Source: JBAXAM01 sp964565935
Lineage (GTDB): Bacteria; Pseudomonadota; Gammaproteobacteria; UBA9339
Length of the DNA stretch: 15,868 nucleotides
Direction: 5' to 3'
Assembly: GCA_964565935.1 (NCBI GenBank)
Contig: CAZMGW010000027.1
Span: 1-15,868 of the forward strand
Both the position numbers and the translations under genes were made by a program. The notes beneath the pieces were generated by a model. The model ran no database searches. It saw only the letters and a program-made list of their open reading frames with translations, and was not told the DNA's origin. Shown here piece after piece: positions 1 to 7,659 of this stretch (its first letter is position 1; each line of letters begins with the position of its first letter).

Positions 1-21
1 ACATAACATATTCGGGAAACA

Positions 22-3000
22 TCAGGCGTATGCTTCTGCGGCAGCAGCTTGTGTCTCTGAGCTGGCCGATCCAGTTTTTTTACGAGCCTTCCTTTTTTTA
101 CTAGACTTACTTACAGGGGCTTGTGCCTCTGGACTAGCTGACCTAACCCATTCCTGAACCATCTGTGCCGCAGCCTGCTTACCAGATTTAACCAGTTCAC
201 CAACCGCCCTCTTAACAGCGGCTTGTATTTTTGGGTTATCCGACTTAGCCATTTCAGAAACCACTATGTGTGCAGTGACTGGTACTTTATCAGCCATTTC
301 AATAACACACATTACCGCAGTGTCTTGTGCATTTTGGTTATCCGATCCAGATATTTCAATAACCAACCTTATCGTGATGTCTTGTGCTTTTGGGGCATCC
401 AACTTAATATTTTCAATAAGGTTTTCTACAAACTTGACTTGTTGCGGTGGTGTAAAGTTCTCAACCATCTTAACGAATATCCTTGCTGCGTCGTATTGTG
501 CTGTTGGGGTATCCAACGCAAGCAATGAGTTAACCACCAACGTTGCGGCGGATCGTTGCTTTGAATTAGTCGACATAGCCACATCACTAACGGCACTTAT
601 TGTGGTGGCTTTTACTTTTGGGTTATCCGACACAATCATTTTAGCAACACGATTTATTGCAGCGTTTGAACGCGATATAACCCAGTCAGTAATCCAGCAT
701 TTTGCAAGATCCCGTGCCACTACGTTATCCAACCCAGCCAATTCAGAAACAAATATCGACAATGTATCGCTTGCTGCTGAGTTACCCGGGTTTGCCATTT
801 TATCTATTTTAATATGCATTTTTATCGCGATTTTTTTTGCTCTTTCGTTATCCGAAAAAAACATGTCACATATAATTTTTGCCGTGATTTTTCTTGCCTC
901 TTGGTTATCCGATCCAGCCATTTCACTAACCAACCCTACCGCGGTGTCTTGTGCATTTTGGTTATCCGATCCAGCCATTTCAAAAATCAACTCTGGTGCT
1001 TTGCAAGCCACATTTGCTGCGGTTTGTCGTATTATTGGATTGACCGACATAGCCCATTTACGAAACAGCAATGCAGCATTAACCCGTACCAATGGATTCT
1101 CCGACCTAGCAATTTCACTAACTACACTTACCGCAACGTCTCGTATTTCTTTGTCATCCGACCCACCCATTTCGCTAACCTTATTTTTGGCAGCTTTTGC
1201 TTTTGTGACATCCGACCCAGCAATCTCACTAATCATACTTGCCGCAGTGGTTTGTACCTCTGGGTTAGCTAACCCGGTTTTTTCACTAACCACCTTTGCT
1301 GTAACGACTTCTGCTTTTGGGGTATTAGACACTGCTGCTGCGGCGGCTTGTGCCTCTGATCCATGAACCATCTGTGCCGCAGTATCTTGTGCTTTTAGTT
1401 TATTCGAAACAACCTCAGGTGCGTTTGTCGCGGTTGCTTCTGCTTTTGGAGCGCTAGCTGGCACAACTTCTTTACCAGACACACTTGTTGCAGCGCCTTC
1501 TGCTTTTGAAGCATCTGACACAGCTGTTGTTTGTGCCTCTGAGCTGTCCGGCTTAGCTTTTTTACCAACCACGTTTTCTGTGGTTTTTTGCACACCCGAT
1601 ACAGCCCATTTATAAACCAACCCTGCCGCGTCCTGGTTACCAAATCCAAGCAGTGTAGAAGCCACCCTCTTAACGGCGTCTTGTGTTTTTGAGTTATCCG
1701 ATATAAGCATTTTACGAACTACCATTTCCGCGATGACTGGCGCTTTCTCAACCATTTCACAAACTATACTTATTGCAGTGTCTTGTGCTTTTTGGTTATC
1801 TGAATTAACCATTTCATTAATCACACTTACTGCGGTGTCTTGTTCTTTTTGGTTGCCCCTATGAAAAATTGTACAAAGCGCCCTTGCTAAGTTATCCATT
1901 GCTATCTGGTTACCATACCTAACCATTTTACTAATTGCCCCTCGTGCTTTTGGGTTATCAGACCTAACCATTTTACAAACAATCACTACCGCGGCATCTT
2001 GTGCTTTTTGGTTATCCAGCCTAGCCACCTCATAAATAAACCTTATCGCAATATCTAGCGCTTTTGGGTTACCAGACTCAACTATTTCACAAATCATCCC
2101 TACCGCATTGTCATATGTTTTTTTGTTATCCGACCTAAACATTTTATTAATCACCATTAGCACGGTGTCTCGTGCTTTTTGGTTATCTGACGTAGCCATT
2201 GTATAAACCACCAGTGCTGCAGTTACTTGTATTTTTTGGTTATCCGACCCCAATGTTTCACTTATCACTCTTGCCGCTGTATCTTGTGCTTTTTGGTTAT
2301 CCGAACCAGCCAATTTAAGAAAAACAGTCTCTACTCTTTTTGCTTCTAAACCTTTCCCATTACTTGACTCTATAATATTATGAAGAAGCGATTCTGTTTG
2401 TTCAGGTTGTTGTTCTAATAAATCCAATAAGATTAGTGCTGCCACATCCAGATCGTATTTATTGGCTTCGGGTGATAAGATTAGCTTCTTTAAAGCATCC
2501 CCTTGATTTTCGAGAAATATTTTAATATCTAAATACTCTGAATAATTAAAAAACAGGTTTTTAAAATAGTCATCATTGGTGGTTATTGCTCCCATCTTTA
2601 GTAGCTGTACAACAATTGGCATTAATGATGGGGGTTGAGATGTACCACCATCATCTTTATCAAATTTTTGTATCCGTATGGCAATAGGCAAAACCCCATA
2701 TTCCTCAAAAAATATTTCTTTAAACGCCGGCCACTTCTTGTTGATGCGCTGATCTACTAAAGCTGGTATAACTTGCTCTTCTTCCGGCGCGATAAAGTTC
2801 AAATTCTGCTCACTACCATACTTTAAAAAATATGCATATACTTGATCTTGGTTCTCATCACAACTTTTTGCAAAAGCAGCCGATAATTGCTTACAAATTT
2901 CTGTTCTAAATATAGCCAATCTGGCAATCGTTGATTTTGTATCCCCGCTTTGAGGAAGCTGAAAAGCTACTTCTTGATTTAATTCAAAAAAAGCTTGTGC

Positions 3001-3057
3001 TGAAGAAGCAAGCATTGTCAAAATTATCAATCCAGCTGTTAGTAATGTTTTTCTCAT
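22..3057 (-). CDS. Secreted helical-repeat protein (19-residue repeats), function unknown
   Basis: I do not recognise a named family. The start chosen is the ATG at 3057, which has GGA about 9 nt upstream; an in-frame ATG at 3069 has no purine-rich site. This gives 1011 aa. Residues 1-22 are a clear Sec signal peptide (MRK, a hydrophobic core, then SSAQA before FFEL). Residues 23-250 form a non-repetitive domain containing a few Cys. Residues 251-501 and 614-971 are tandem units close to GSDNQKAQDTAVxVISEMA, 14 and 19 units respectively, separated by a 112-residue Ala/Thr/Val/Lys-rich linker. The last 40 residues are low complexity with a KKRKARKK cluster. No membrane anchor follows the signal peptide, so the product should reach the periplasm or beyond. 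The repeats resemble a HEAT-like alpha solenoid with one 19-mer per helix; that fold is an inference. The gene looks monocistronic. A scaffold or host-interaction role is possible but unproven. Confidence 0.85.
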   Translation of the reverse strand: MRKTLLTAGLIILTMLASSAQAFFELNQEVAFQLPQSGDTKSTIARLAIFRTEICKQLSAAFAKSCDENQDQVYAYFLKYGSEQNLNFIAPEEEQVIPALVDQRINKKWPAFKEIFFEEYGVLPIAIRIQKFDKDDGGTSQPPSLMPIVVQLLKMGAITTNDDYFKNLFFNYSEYLDIKIFLENQGDALKKLILSPEANKYDLDVAALILLDLLEQQPEQTESLLHNIIESSNGKGLEAKRVETVFLKLAGSDNQKAQDTAARVISETLGSDNQKIQVTAALVVYTMATSDNQKARDTVLMVINKMFRSDNKKTYDNAVGMICEIVESGNPKALDIAIRFIYEVARLDNQKAQDAAVVIVCKMVRSDNPKARGAISKMVRYGNQIAMDNLARALCTIFHRGNQKEQDTAVSVINEMVNSDNQKAQDTAISIVCEMVEKAPVIAEMVVRKMLISDNSKTQDAVKRVASTLLGFGNQDAAGLVYKWAVSGVQKTTENVVGKKAKPDSSEAQTTAVSDASKAEGAATSVSGKEVVPASAPKAEATATNAPEVVSNKLKAQDTAAQMVHGSEAQAAAAAVSNTPKAEVVTAKVVSEKTGLANPEVQTTAASMISEIAGSDVTKAKAAKNKVSEMGGSDDKEIRDVAVSVVSEIARSENPLVRVNAALLFRKWAMSVNPIIRQTAANVACKAPELIFEMAGSDNQNAQDTAVGLVSEMAGSDNQEARKITAKIICDMFFSDNERAKKIAIKMHIKIDKMANPGNSAASDTLSIFVSELAGLDNVVARDLAKCWITDWVISRSNAAINRVAKMIVSDNPKVKATTISAVSDVAMSTNSKQRSAATLVVNSLLALDTPTAQYDAARIFVKMVENFTPPQQVKFVENLIENIKLDAPKAQDITIRLVIEISGSDNQNAQDTAVMCVIEMADKVPVTAHIVVSEMAKSDNPKIQAAVKRAVGELVKSGKQAAAQMVQEWVRSASPEAQAPVSKSSKKRKARKKTGSASSETQAAAAEAYA
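145..1218 (-). repeat. Repeat block II of the secreted protein (19 units, mostly 57 bp)
   Basis: Coding tandem repeat, residues 614-971. Most units are 19 aa; one is 18, three are 15, one is 22 and one is 26. The best-conserved copies are GSDNQNAQDTAVGLVSEMA and GSDNQNAQDTAVMCVIEMA. Their DNA shares a near-identical stretch of about 30 bp (around 322-351 and 944-973), suggesting recent duplication or gene conversion. Confidence 0.9.
1219..1554 (-). other. Low-complexity linker between the two repeat blocks
   Basis: Residues 502-613 of the secreted protein are rich in Ala, Thr, Val, Ser and Lys, with scattered remnants of the repeat (KAQDTAAQMV, NPEVQTTAASMISEIA). The segment begins with a basic GKKAK and a SSEAQTTA motif. 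These resemble the extreme C-terminal tail of the protein (KKRKARKK, then SSETQAAAA). It is probably flexible or degenerated repeat. Confidence 0.7.
1555..2307 (-). repeat. Repeat block I of the secreted protein (14 units, mostly 57 bp)
   Basis: Coding tandem repeat, residues 251-501. Most units are 19 aa (57 bp) and begin with SDNQ or SDNP followed by K-A-x-D. Three units, RSDNPKARGAISKMV, EKAPVIAEMVVRKML and GFGNQDAAGLVYKWA, are 15 aa. The final unit is 16 aa and degenerate. At the DNA level the recurring core on the plus strand is close to tttttggttatccga. Confidence 0.9.
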
Positions 3058-3231
3058 GAGTTTTTCCATCTGGTATATTGTTGTTTTTATATGAATTTAT
3101 CTGACATGATGATCTTATTGTAGCAAGTTGTTTTTAGAATACATTAAGGTTTGCTTAAGACACCCTCTAGCAAAGGGCATACTTTGGTTTAAATTTATTC
3201 CTCGTGGCTTGTCGTGTAAACAAAGCTATGG

Positions 3232-3387
3232 GTGGTGGTTATTAAAAGGAAGAAGCACGAATTTATCCCCTTGATCGAGCTTGGGTTCATAGTCATTGGT
3301 ATATCTACTTTTTTACTGCTTTGGCCGTGCTACATTTGTTCTTTAAATAATCCAATTGAACAAGTAGCCAACAATGACAATGCCTAG
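3232..3387 (+). CDS. Possible 51-aa single-span membrane peptide or gene remnant
   Basis: Too short to call with confidence. The frame opens after a TAA four codons upstream and starts at GTG 3232 or 3235, with no good Shine-Dalgarno. It encodes a basic N-terminus (IKRKKHE), one hydrophobic segment (about residues 10-30, containing PLIELGFIVIGISTFLLLW), then a polar tail to TAG. The basic stretch followed by LIEL and a hydrophobic helix resembles the N-terminus of type IV prepilins, but the Gly before the cleavage site is missing and a Pro is present. Its 3' end overlaps the permease gene tail-to-tail by 45 bp. It may be a decayed gene or a chance frame. Confidence 0.25.
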   Translation: MVVIKRKKHEFIPLIELGFIVIGISTFLLLWPCYICSLNNPIEQVANNDNA

Positions 3388-4434
3388 GATGACAGTAATT
3401 ATAAAAACACCAATCAATTGGGGCTTTAAAACTTTGCGTAGTATTACCATTTCAGGGAATGACAAGGCTATTACTGACATCATAAATGCTAGTGTCGTAC
3501 CAATGGCAGCACCTTTGCTAATTAAAGCCTCTACTATCGGGAGAACGCCAGCGGCGCCAGCGTATAAAGGAATACCGAGCAATACGGCCAGTGGAACTGA
3601 CCACCAAGAATTACTGCCCATGACCATGGCCAGAAAGCTTGTTGGTATATATCCGTGAATAAACGCGCCTGCAGCAATACCGACCAAAATATAAAGCCAA
3701 ATTTTACCCAAAACATCTTTGGTTGCGTCGTAGGCAAAAACAATACGTCCGTGCCAAGTGATTTTGGTTTTTTCTGTAGTTTCAGTGCTGTTTCGTAGCT
3801 CTTTAACCCAAGTTTCAAGATATTTCTCTGGATTTACCCTGCCTATTACTAATCCAGCGATGATCGCAATGCCTAAGCCAGCAGATAAGTATAGCGCTGC
3901 AATTTTCCAGCCAAGTAATCCGTAGAGCAATATCACAGCGACCTCATTTACCAGCGGTGCTGCGATTAAAAAAGAAAAGGTTACGCCAAGTGGTATGCCA
4001 GCAGTTACAAAGCCGATAAACAATGCGACGGCAGAGCAGGAGCAAAATGGAGTTGCAATGCCGAGTATGGCTGCGCAGATATTTCCCAAGAACTCATTTT
4101 TGTTGGCTAGAAATCGCCGAGATTTTTCTGGCGTTATGAAAGACCGCATTATTCCTACGCCGTATACGACCAATGCGAGCAGCATGAATATTTTTGGTAC
4201 GTCGTAAAAAAAGAATTCAAGCGCATCGCCTAGTTGAGGGTTTTTTATGTGTAATAAAGAATATGTCGCATAAGTTGAGAGTTGTTTAAGATGAGTGTAA
4301 ATCAACCACCACAGTGTGATGCCTATCAGGTGTAGTGAGATGTGACGCACCGCGTGATTTTTATTGTCAGTATAGACGGGTTTTTGCGATTTGCATTTAC
4401 ACTGGCATTGACAAGGCGTTTTTTCTTTTGACAA
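3343..4434 (-). CDS. ArsP_1/DUF318-type permease (SO_0444-like Cu/Zn efflux family)
   Basis: Inner-membrane permease of 363 aa. A polar N-terminus carries alternating cysteines (CQCQCKC, residues 8-14), likely metal-binding. About eight to ten hydrophobic segments follow. The family hallmark is seen as ATPFCSCSAVALFIGF, then AAPLVNEVA in the first half and YAGAAGVLPIVEAL plus SFPEMVILRKVLKP in the second. Such permeases are linked to heavy-metal or organoarsenical efflux; the substrate here is inferred only. The start is TTG, supported by AGGAG six bases upstream, and no nearby in-frame ATG exists. The gene starts 9 nt after the cysS stop, so it is co-transcribed and probably translationally coupled to cysS. 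Confidence 0.85.
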   Translation of the reverse strand: MSKEKTPCQCQCKCKSQKPVYTDNKNHAVRHISLHLIGITLWWLIYTHLKQLSTYATYSLLHIKNPQLGDALEFFFYDVPKIFMLLALVVYGVGIMRSFITPEKSRRFLANKNEFLGNICAAILGIATPFCSCSAVALFIGFVTAGIPLGVTFSFLIAAPLVNEVAVILLYGLLGWKIAALYLSAGLGIAIIAGLVIGRVNPEKYLETWVKELRNSTETTEKTKITWHGRIVFAYDATKDVLGKIWLYILVGIAAGAFIHGYIPTSFLAMVMGSNSWWSVPLAVLLGIPLYAGAAGVLPIVEALISKGAAIGTTLAFMMSVIALSFPEMVILRKVLKPQLIGVFIITVILGIVIVGYLFNWII

Positions 4435-4440
4435 GGGTTT

Positions 4441-4445
4441 CTCCT
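4441..4445 (-). promoter_or_regulatory. Shine-Dalgarno that fixes the TTG start of the permease and overlaps the cysS stop
   Basis: On the minus strand AGGAG lies six bases before TTG 4434. Its first two bases are also the last two of the cysS TAG stop (4444-4446). A ribosome terminating on cysS therefore sits on the permease ribosome binding site, which suggests coupled translation. Confidence 0.75.
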
Positions 4446-5823
4446 ATAAAACTAACCAGGTTGTTCCGTTTGGGGTGTCTTCTAATGTGATTCTCATGGC
4501 GGTTAGTTCGCCACGGATTCTATCAGCTTCAGCCCAGTTTTTATCTTTGCGGGCGGCATTGCGCGCGTTGATTAAACTTTGAATTTTATTTTCATCAATA
4601 CCAGCTTTTAAAAATTTTTCCGGATCGTCTTGTAGGATCCCAAGAATCCAGCCTAAATGCTTTAATAGTGCGCCGTGTTGGGCTGCTAGGGATAATTGAT
4701 CGGCATTGCGTAACCGATTGATTTCACGCGCAAGATCGAATAAAACCGCCAATGCTTCGGGGGTGTTGAAATCGTCATCCATGGCAGCATGAAAGCGTTT
4801 ATTGAATTGATTTTTCGGGTCAAAGTCTTTGGTGTTTGCAATAGGTAAATCACGAAGTGTTATATAAAAACGTTGCAGCGCCGCATGGGCATTTTCTAAA
4901 TTATTTTCAGAAAAATTAATGGGACTCTGGTAGTGGCTTGCAACAACAAAATAACGCAAAATTTCTGGGTGATATTTTTTTAGTGCTTCTTTTAAAACGA
5001 AAAAGTTCCCAAGTGATTTTGACATCTTTTCTTGATTAACCTGAACAAAACCCATGTGCATCCAATAATTAACGAAGCAGCAGCCGTTGGCTGCCTCAGA
5101 TTGGGCGAGCTCGTTTTGATGATGGGGAAATTGCAGGTCATTGCCGCCACCATGAATATCAAAATTTTCACCCAGATATTTTTTTGCCATGGCCGAACAT
5201 TCTATATGCCAGCCTGGTCGGCCATTGCCCCAAGGAGATGGCCAGAATGGCTCATTGGGCTTGGCCGCTTTCCATAATACGAAATCAAGAGGATCGCGTT
5301 TGTCTTCACTTGTTTCAACCCGAATTCCGGTGCGGAGACTGTTTAAGTCTTGGTGTGCTAGTTTGCCGTATGCTTTAAATTTAGCCACCTCATAATACAC
5401 GTCACCAGTTTTTGTCACATAGGCGAAGTCTTTATTGATTAATGTTTGAATCAAATCGACAATTTGTGGAATATGCTCAGTTACGCGCGGTTCAAAATCT
5501 GGCGGTATAACATCCAAGGATTTTTCATCCGTATGCATTGAGTCGATCATGCGTTGGGTTAAAGTTTGATAATCAATATTCAACTCTTGCGCACGTTTGA
5601 TAATTTTATCGTCAATATCGGTTATATTGCGGACATAAGTGACTTGATAGCCAACGCTGCGCAAATAACGCACAACAACATCGAACCAGATAAACAGTCG
5701 GCCGTGGCCAATGTGACAGTTATCGTAAACAGTTAACCCGCACACGTAAAGCCCGACTTTAGGCGTGCTAATGGGTTTGAACAATTCTTTTTGTCTAGAA
5801 AAAGTATTATAAATGTGTAACAT
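4444..5823 (-). CDS. cysS: Cysteinyl-tRNA synthetase
   Basis: Charges tRNA-Cys with cysteine in the cytoplasm; class I synthetase of 459 aa. From ATG 5823 the numbering matches E. coli CysRS: C28 in YVCGLTVYD, HIGH at 37-40, zinc ligand C209 in HIECSA, H234 and E238 in FPHHQNE, and KMSKS at 266-270. The C-terminal anticodon-binding part ends in RNAARKDKNWAEADRIR and a short tail. An in-frame ATG further upstream (5868) would add 15 residues found in no homologue I know and would include the promoter, so I reject it. There is no Shine-Dalgarno before 5823, and a promoter lies almost against the start codon. The ArsP-like permease follows 9 nt downstream. Confidence 0.96.
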   Translation of the reverse strand: MLHIYNTFSRQKELFKPISTPKVGLYVCGLTVYDNCHIGHGRLFIWFDVVVRYLRSVGYQVTYVRNITDIDDKIIKRAQELNIDYQTLTQRMIDSMHTDEKSLDVIPPDFEPRVTEHIPQIVDLIQTLINKDFAYVTKTGDVYYEVAKFKAYGKLAHQDLNSLRTGIRVETSEDKRDPLDFVLWKAAKPNEPFWPSPWGNGRPGWHIECSAMAKKYLGENFDIHGGGNDLQFPHHQNELAQSEAANGCCFVNYWMHMGFVQVNQEKMSKSLGNFFVLKEALKKYHPEILRYFVVASHYQSPINFSENNLENAHAALQRFYITLRDLPIANTKDFDPKNQFNKRFHAAMDDDFNTPEALAVLFDLAREINRLRNADQLSLAAQHGALLKHLGWILGILQDDPEKFLKAGIDENKIQSLINARNAARKDKNWAEADRIRGELTAMRITLEDTPNGTTWLVL

Positions 5824-5830
5824 AAGTGAC

Positions 5831-5860
5831 AGTATAGCCCAAAAATGATGGAAATATGAA
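5831..5860 (-). promoter_or_regulatory. Probable sigma70 promoter of cysS giving a leaderless or near-leaderless mRNA
   Basis: On the minus strand there is a TTCATA -35 (5855-5860), an 18-bp spacer and a TATACT -10 (5831-5836). Only seven bases separate the -10 from the cysS ATG at 5823, placing the expected start of transcription at or next to the A of ATG. The -35 overlaps the start codon of the divergent phosphoribosyltransferase gene. Confidence 0.5.
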
Positions 5861-6509
5861 TACCCCAAAAATTATTTTTCAAAATCGAAAAGAAGCTGGT
5901 CAGAAATTGGCTGCAGTGTTGACTCACTATGCAGCAGAAAAGCCAATCGTGTTAGGTATGCCACGTGGTGGAGTGGTGGTTGCATACGAAATTGCGAAAT
6001 TCCTCAAGGCGCCGCTTGATGTTATTGTGACGCGGAAAATTGGCGCACCTTTACATCCAGAATACGCTATTGGAGCAATTGCTCCGGGAGATATTAGTGT
6101 TTTTAATGTAGAAGCGGTTTCTTCACTTGGTCTTGATAGAACTGAAATTCAAACCCTTGTCGCAAGTGAAAAAAAAGAAATGGAGCGAAGAATTAAGCTT
6201 TATCGTGAGAATAAATCCATGCTTAATCTTAAAGATAAAGTAGTAATTATTGTTGATGACGGCGTTGCAACTGGTCAGACAGCCTTGGTTGCAATTCGCT
6301 CGGTGCGGAAAATGCAGCCACGAAAAATTGTGTTTGTAAGTGGTGTTTGTGCGCGTGATGCTGCGGCGATGCTGCGACAAGAGGCGGATGAGGTGGTTTG
6401 TTTGAGTTTGCCAGGGATATTTCATGCGGTTGGGGAGTGGTATTACGATTTTGCGCAAACCACGGATGAAGAAGTGCTTCAATTATTGAGTCAAGCAGAG
6501 CAGATATAA
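5856..6509 (+). CDS. Phosphoribosyltransferase-family protein
   Basis: Cytoplasmic protein of 217 aa with a type I phosphoribosyltransferase fold. The PRPP-binding loop is VVIIVDDGVATGQTAL (about 129-144). The N-terminal half has GMPRGGVVVAYEIAK (34-48) and VTRKIGAPLHPEYAIGA (58-74), typical of the stand-alone predicted phosphoribosyltransferases often found next to other enzymes. The substrate base cannot be told from sequence. The start ATG has only a weak GGA nearby. The gene is divergent from cysS, and their 5' ends share a control region of about 30 bp. Its TAA overlaps the ATG of hemW by one base, so the two are likely translationally coupled. Confidence 0.88.
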   Translation: MNTPKIIFQNRKEAGQKLAAVLTHYAAEKPIVLGMPRGGVVVAYEIAKFLKAPLDVIVTRKIGAPLHPEYAIGAIAPGDISVFNVEAVSSLGLDRTEIQTLVASEKKEMERRIKLYRENKSMLNLKDKVVIIVDDGVATGQTALVAIRSVRKMQPRKIVFVSGVCARDAAAMLRQEADEVVCLSLPGIFHAVGEWYYDFAQTTDEEVLQLLSQAEQI

Positions 6510-7648
6510 TGACAGCAATTCCACCGTCTCTTTATATTCATTTCCCGTGGTGTCTGTGTAAGTGTCCTTATTGCGATTTTAATTCTTATCCATTAACTGA
6601 GCCTGCAGAAGAGTTGTATGCTTCTTACGTCGATAAACTGCTTGTTGATCTTGAAATTGAAGCGGCGAAGGTGCGAGGTCGTAAATTAAATAGTATTTAC
6701 TTTGGTGGTGGCACCCCAAGTTTGTTGCCAGCAAGCGCTGTCAAAAAACTCATTAATCGAACGAATGACCTTTTTTCTTTTTCGCCCGATGTTGAAATTA
6801 CGCTAGAAGCAAATCCAGGAGCAATTGATTTGGAAGTTTGTGAGGGTTTTAAAGATGCGGGCATTAATCGTATTTCCCTTGGCGTGCAAAGTTTTAACGA
6901 TGAGAAATTAAAAAGCATTGGGCGTATTCACGATGCTAGGCAGGCACAAGAGGCAGTTTGTGCGGTAAAACAAGCGGGATTTGCTAATTTTAATCTTGAT
7001 ATGATGTTTGGTTTGCCGGGGCAAAATGTTGATACTGCGCTGCGCGATCTTCGAGCCGCTTTGGATTTTGCGCCGCCACATTTTTCTTGGTATCAATTAA
7101 CCCTTGAACCAAAAACACAATTTGCTGTTCAACCACCAATTTTGCCGCAGAATGAAGAATTGTGGGATATACAGCAAGCAGGTCAAGATTTGTTGGCGCA
7201 AACAGGTTTAGTGCAATACGAGGTTTCTGCTTACAGCAAGCCAGAGTTTGAATGTCGGCATAATGTAAATTATTGGCAATATGGCGATTATTTAGGGGTT
7301 GGTGCTGGTGCGCATGGTAAGATTACGCTTAAAAATGGCGAGGTAAGGCGTTATTGGAAGATCGCGAATCCGAAAGAATATTTACAAGCACAAGATTTGT
7401 TAACTGCGGGTGAGAAAACAGTAATTTTAAAAGAGCTGCCTTTTGAGTTTATGTTGAATGCCTTAAGATTATATCGACCAATAAGTCATGCGTTGTTTCG
7501 CGAGCGTACTGGAGTTACAATTGACGTGATAGCGAATGAATTGCAATATGCTAAAGATTCAGGCTTGATTGAATTGCAAAGCGATGCGGTTATAACAACT
7601 GCTAAGGGCAGAAATTTTTTGAACGACTTGCTAGAAATTTTCTTGTGA
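6509..7648 (+). CDS. hemW: HemW, radical SAM heme chaperone (HemN-like)
   Basis: Radical SAM protein of 379 aa, related to oxygen-independent coproporphyrinogen III oxidase and usually annotated as such; the shorter HemW group is regarded as a heme-trafficking chaperone. The cluster motif CxxxCxxC is C15, C19 and C22, with an additional C17 between them (WCLCKCPYC). Other family motifs are FGGGTPS (about 65-71), EANPG, RISLGVQSF, LGRIH-like SIGRIHDA, LDMMFGLPGQ, YEVSAYSKP and GVGAGAHG. The C-terminal HemN_C part contains EFMLNALRLYRP. The length fits HemW rather than the longer HemN. It overlaps the upstream phosphoribosyltransferase stop by one base and leads closely into the uracil-DNA glycosylase. 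Confidence 0.93.
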   Translation: MTAIPPSLYIHFPWCLCKCPYCDFNSYPLTEPAEELYASYVDKLLVDLEIEAAKVRGRKLNSIYFGGGTPSLLPASAVKKLINRTNDLFSFSPDVEITLEANPGAIDLEVCEGFKDAGINRISLGVQSFNDEKLKSIGRIHDARQAQEAVCAVKQAGFANFNLDMMFGLPGQNVDTALRDLRAALDFAPPHFSWYQLTLEPKTQFAVQPPILPQNEELWDIQQAGQDLLAQTGLVQYEVSAYSKPEFECRHNVNYWQYGDYLGVGAGAHGKITLKNGEVRRYWKIANPKEYLQAQDLLTAGEKTVILKELPFEFMLNALRLYRPISHALFRERTGVTIDVIANELQYAKDSGLIELQSDAVITTAKGRNFLNDLLEIFL

Positions 7649-7659
7649 TTGGTGCGGTG

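Noticed and set aside
266..1366. 366-aa plus-strand open frame antisense to the repeat gene
   Set aside because: It is open because the repeat codons lack stops in that antisense frame. It has no ribosome binding site and mirrors the 57-bp periodicity of the minus-strand gene, which has a signal peptide and coherent repeats.
145..2307. Regular spaced repeats resembling a CRISPR array
   Set aside because: The period is 57 bp throughout, the copies are divergent, the spacing stays in codon register, and no cas genes are near. It is a coding tandem repeat.
5856..5868. Upstream ATG 5868 as the cysS start
   Set aside because: It would place the promoter inside the coding region and add 15 residues; numbering from ATG 5823 matches E. 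coli CysRS at all key residues.
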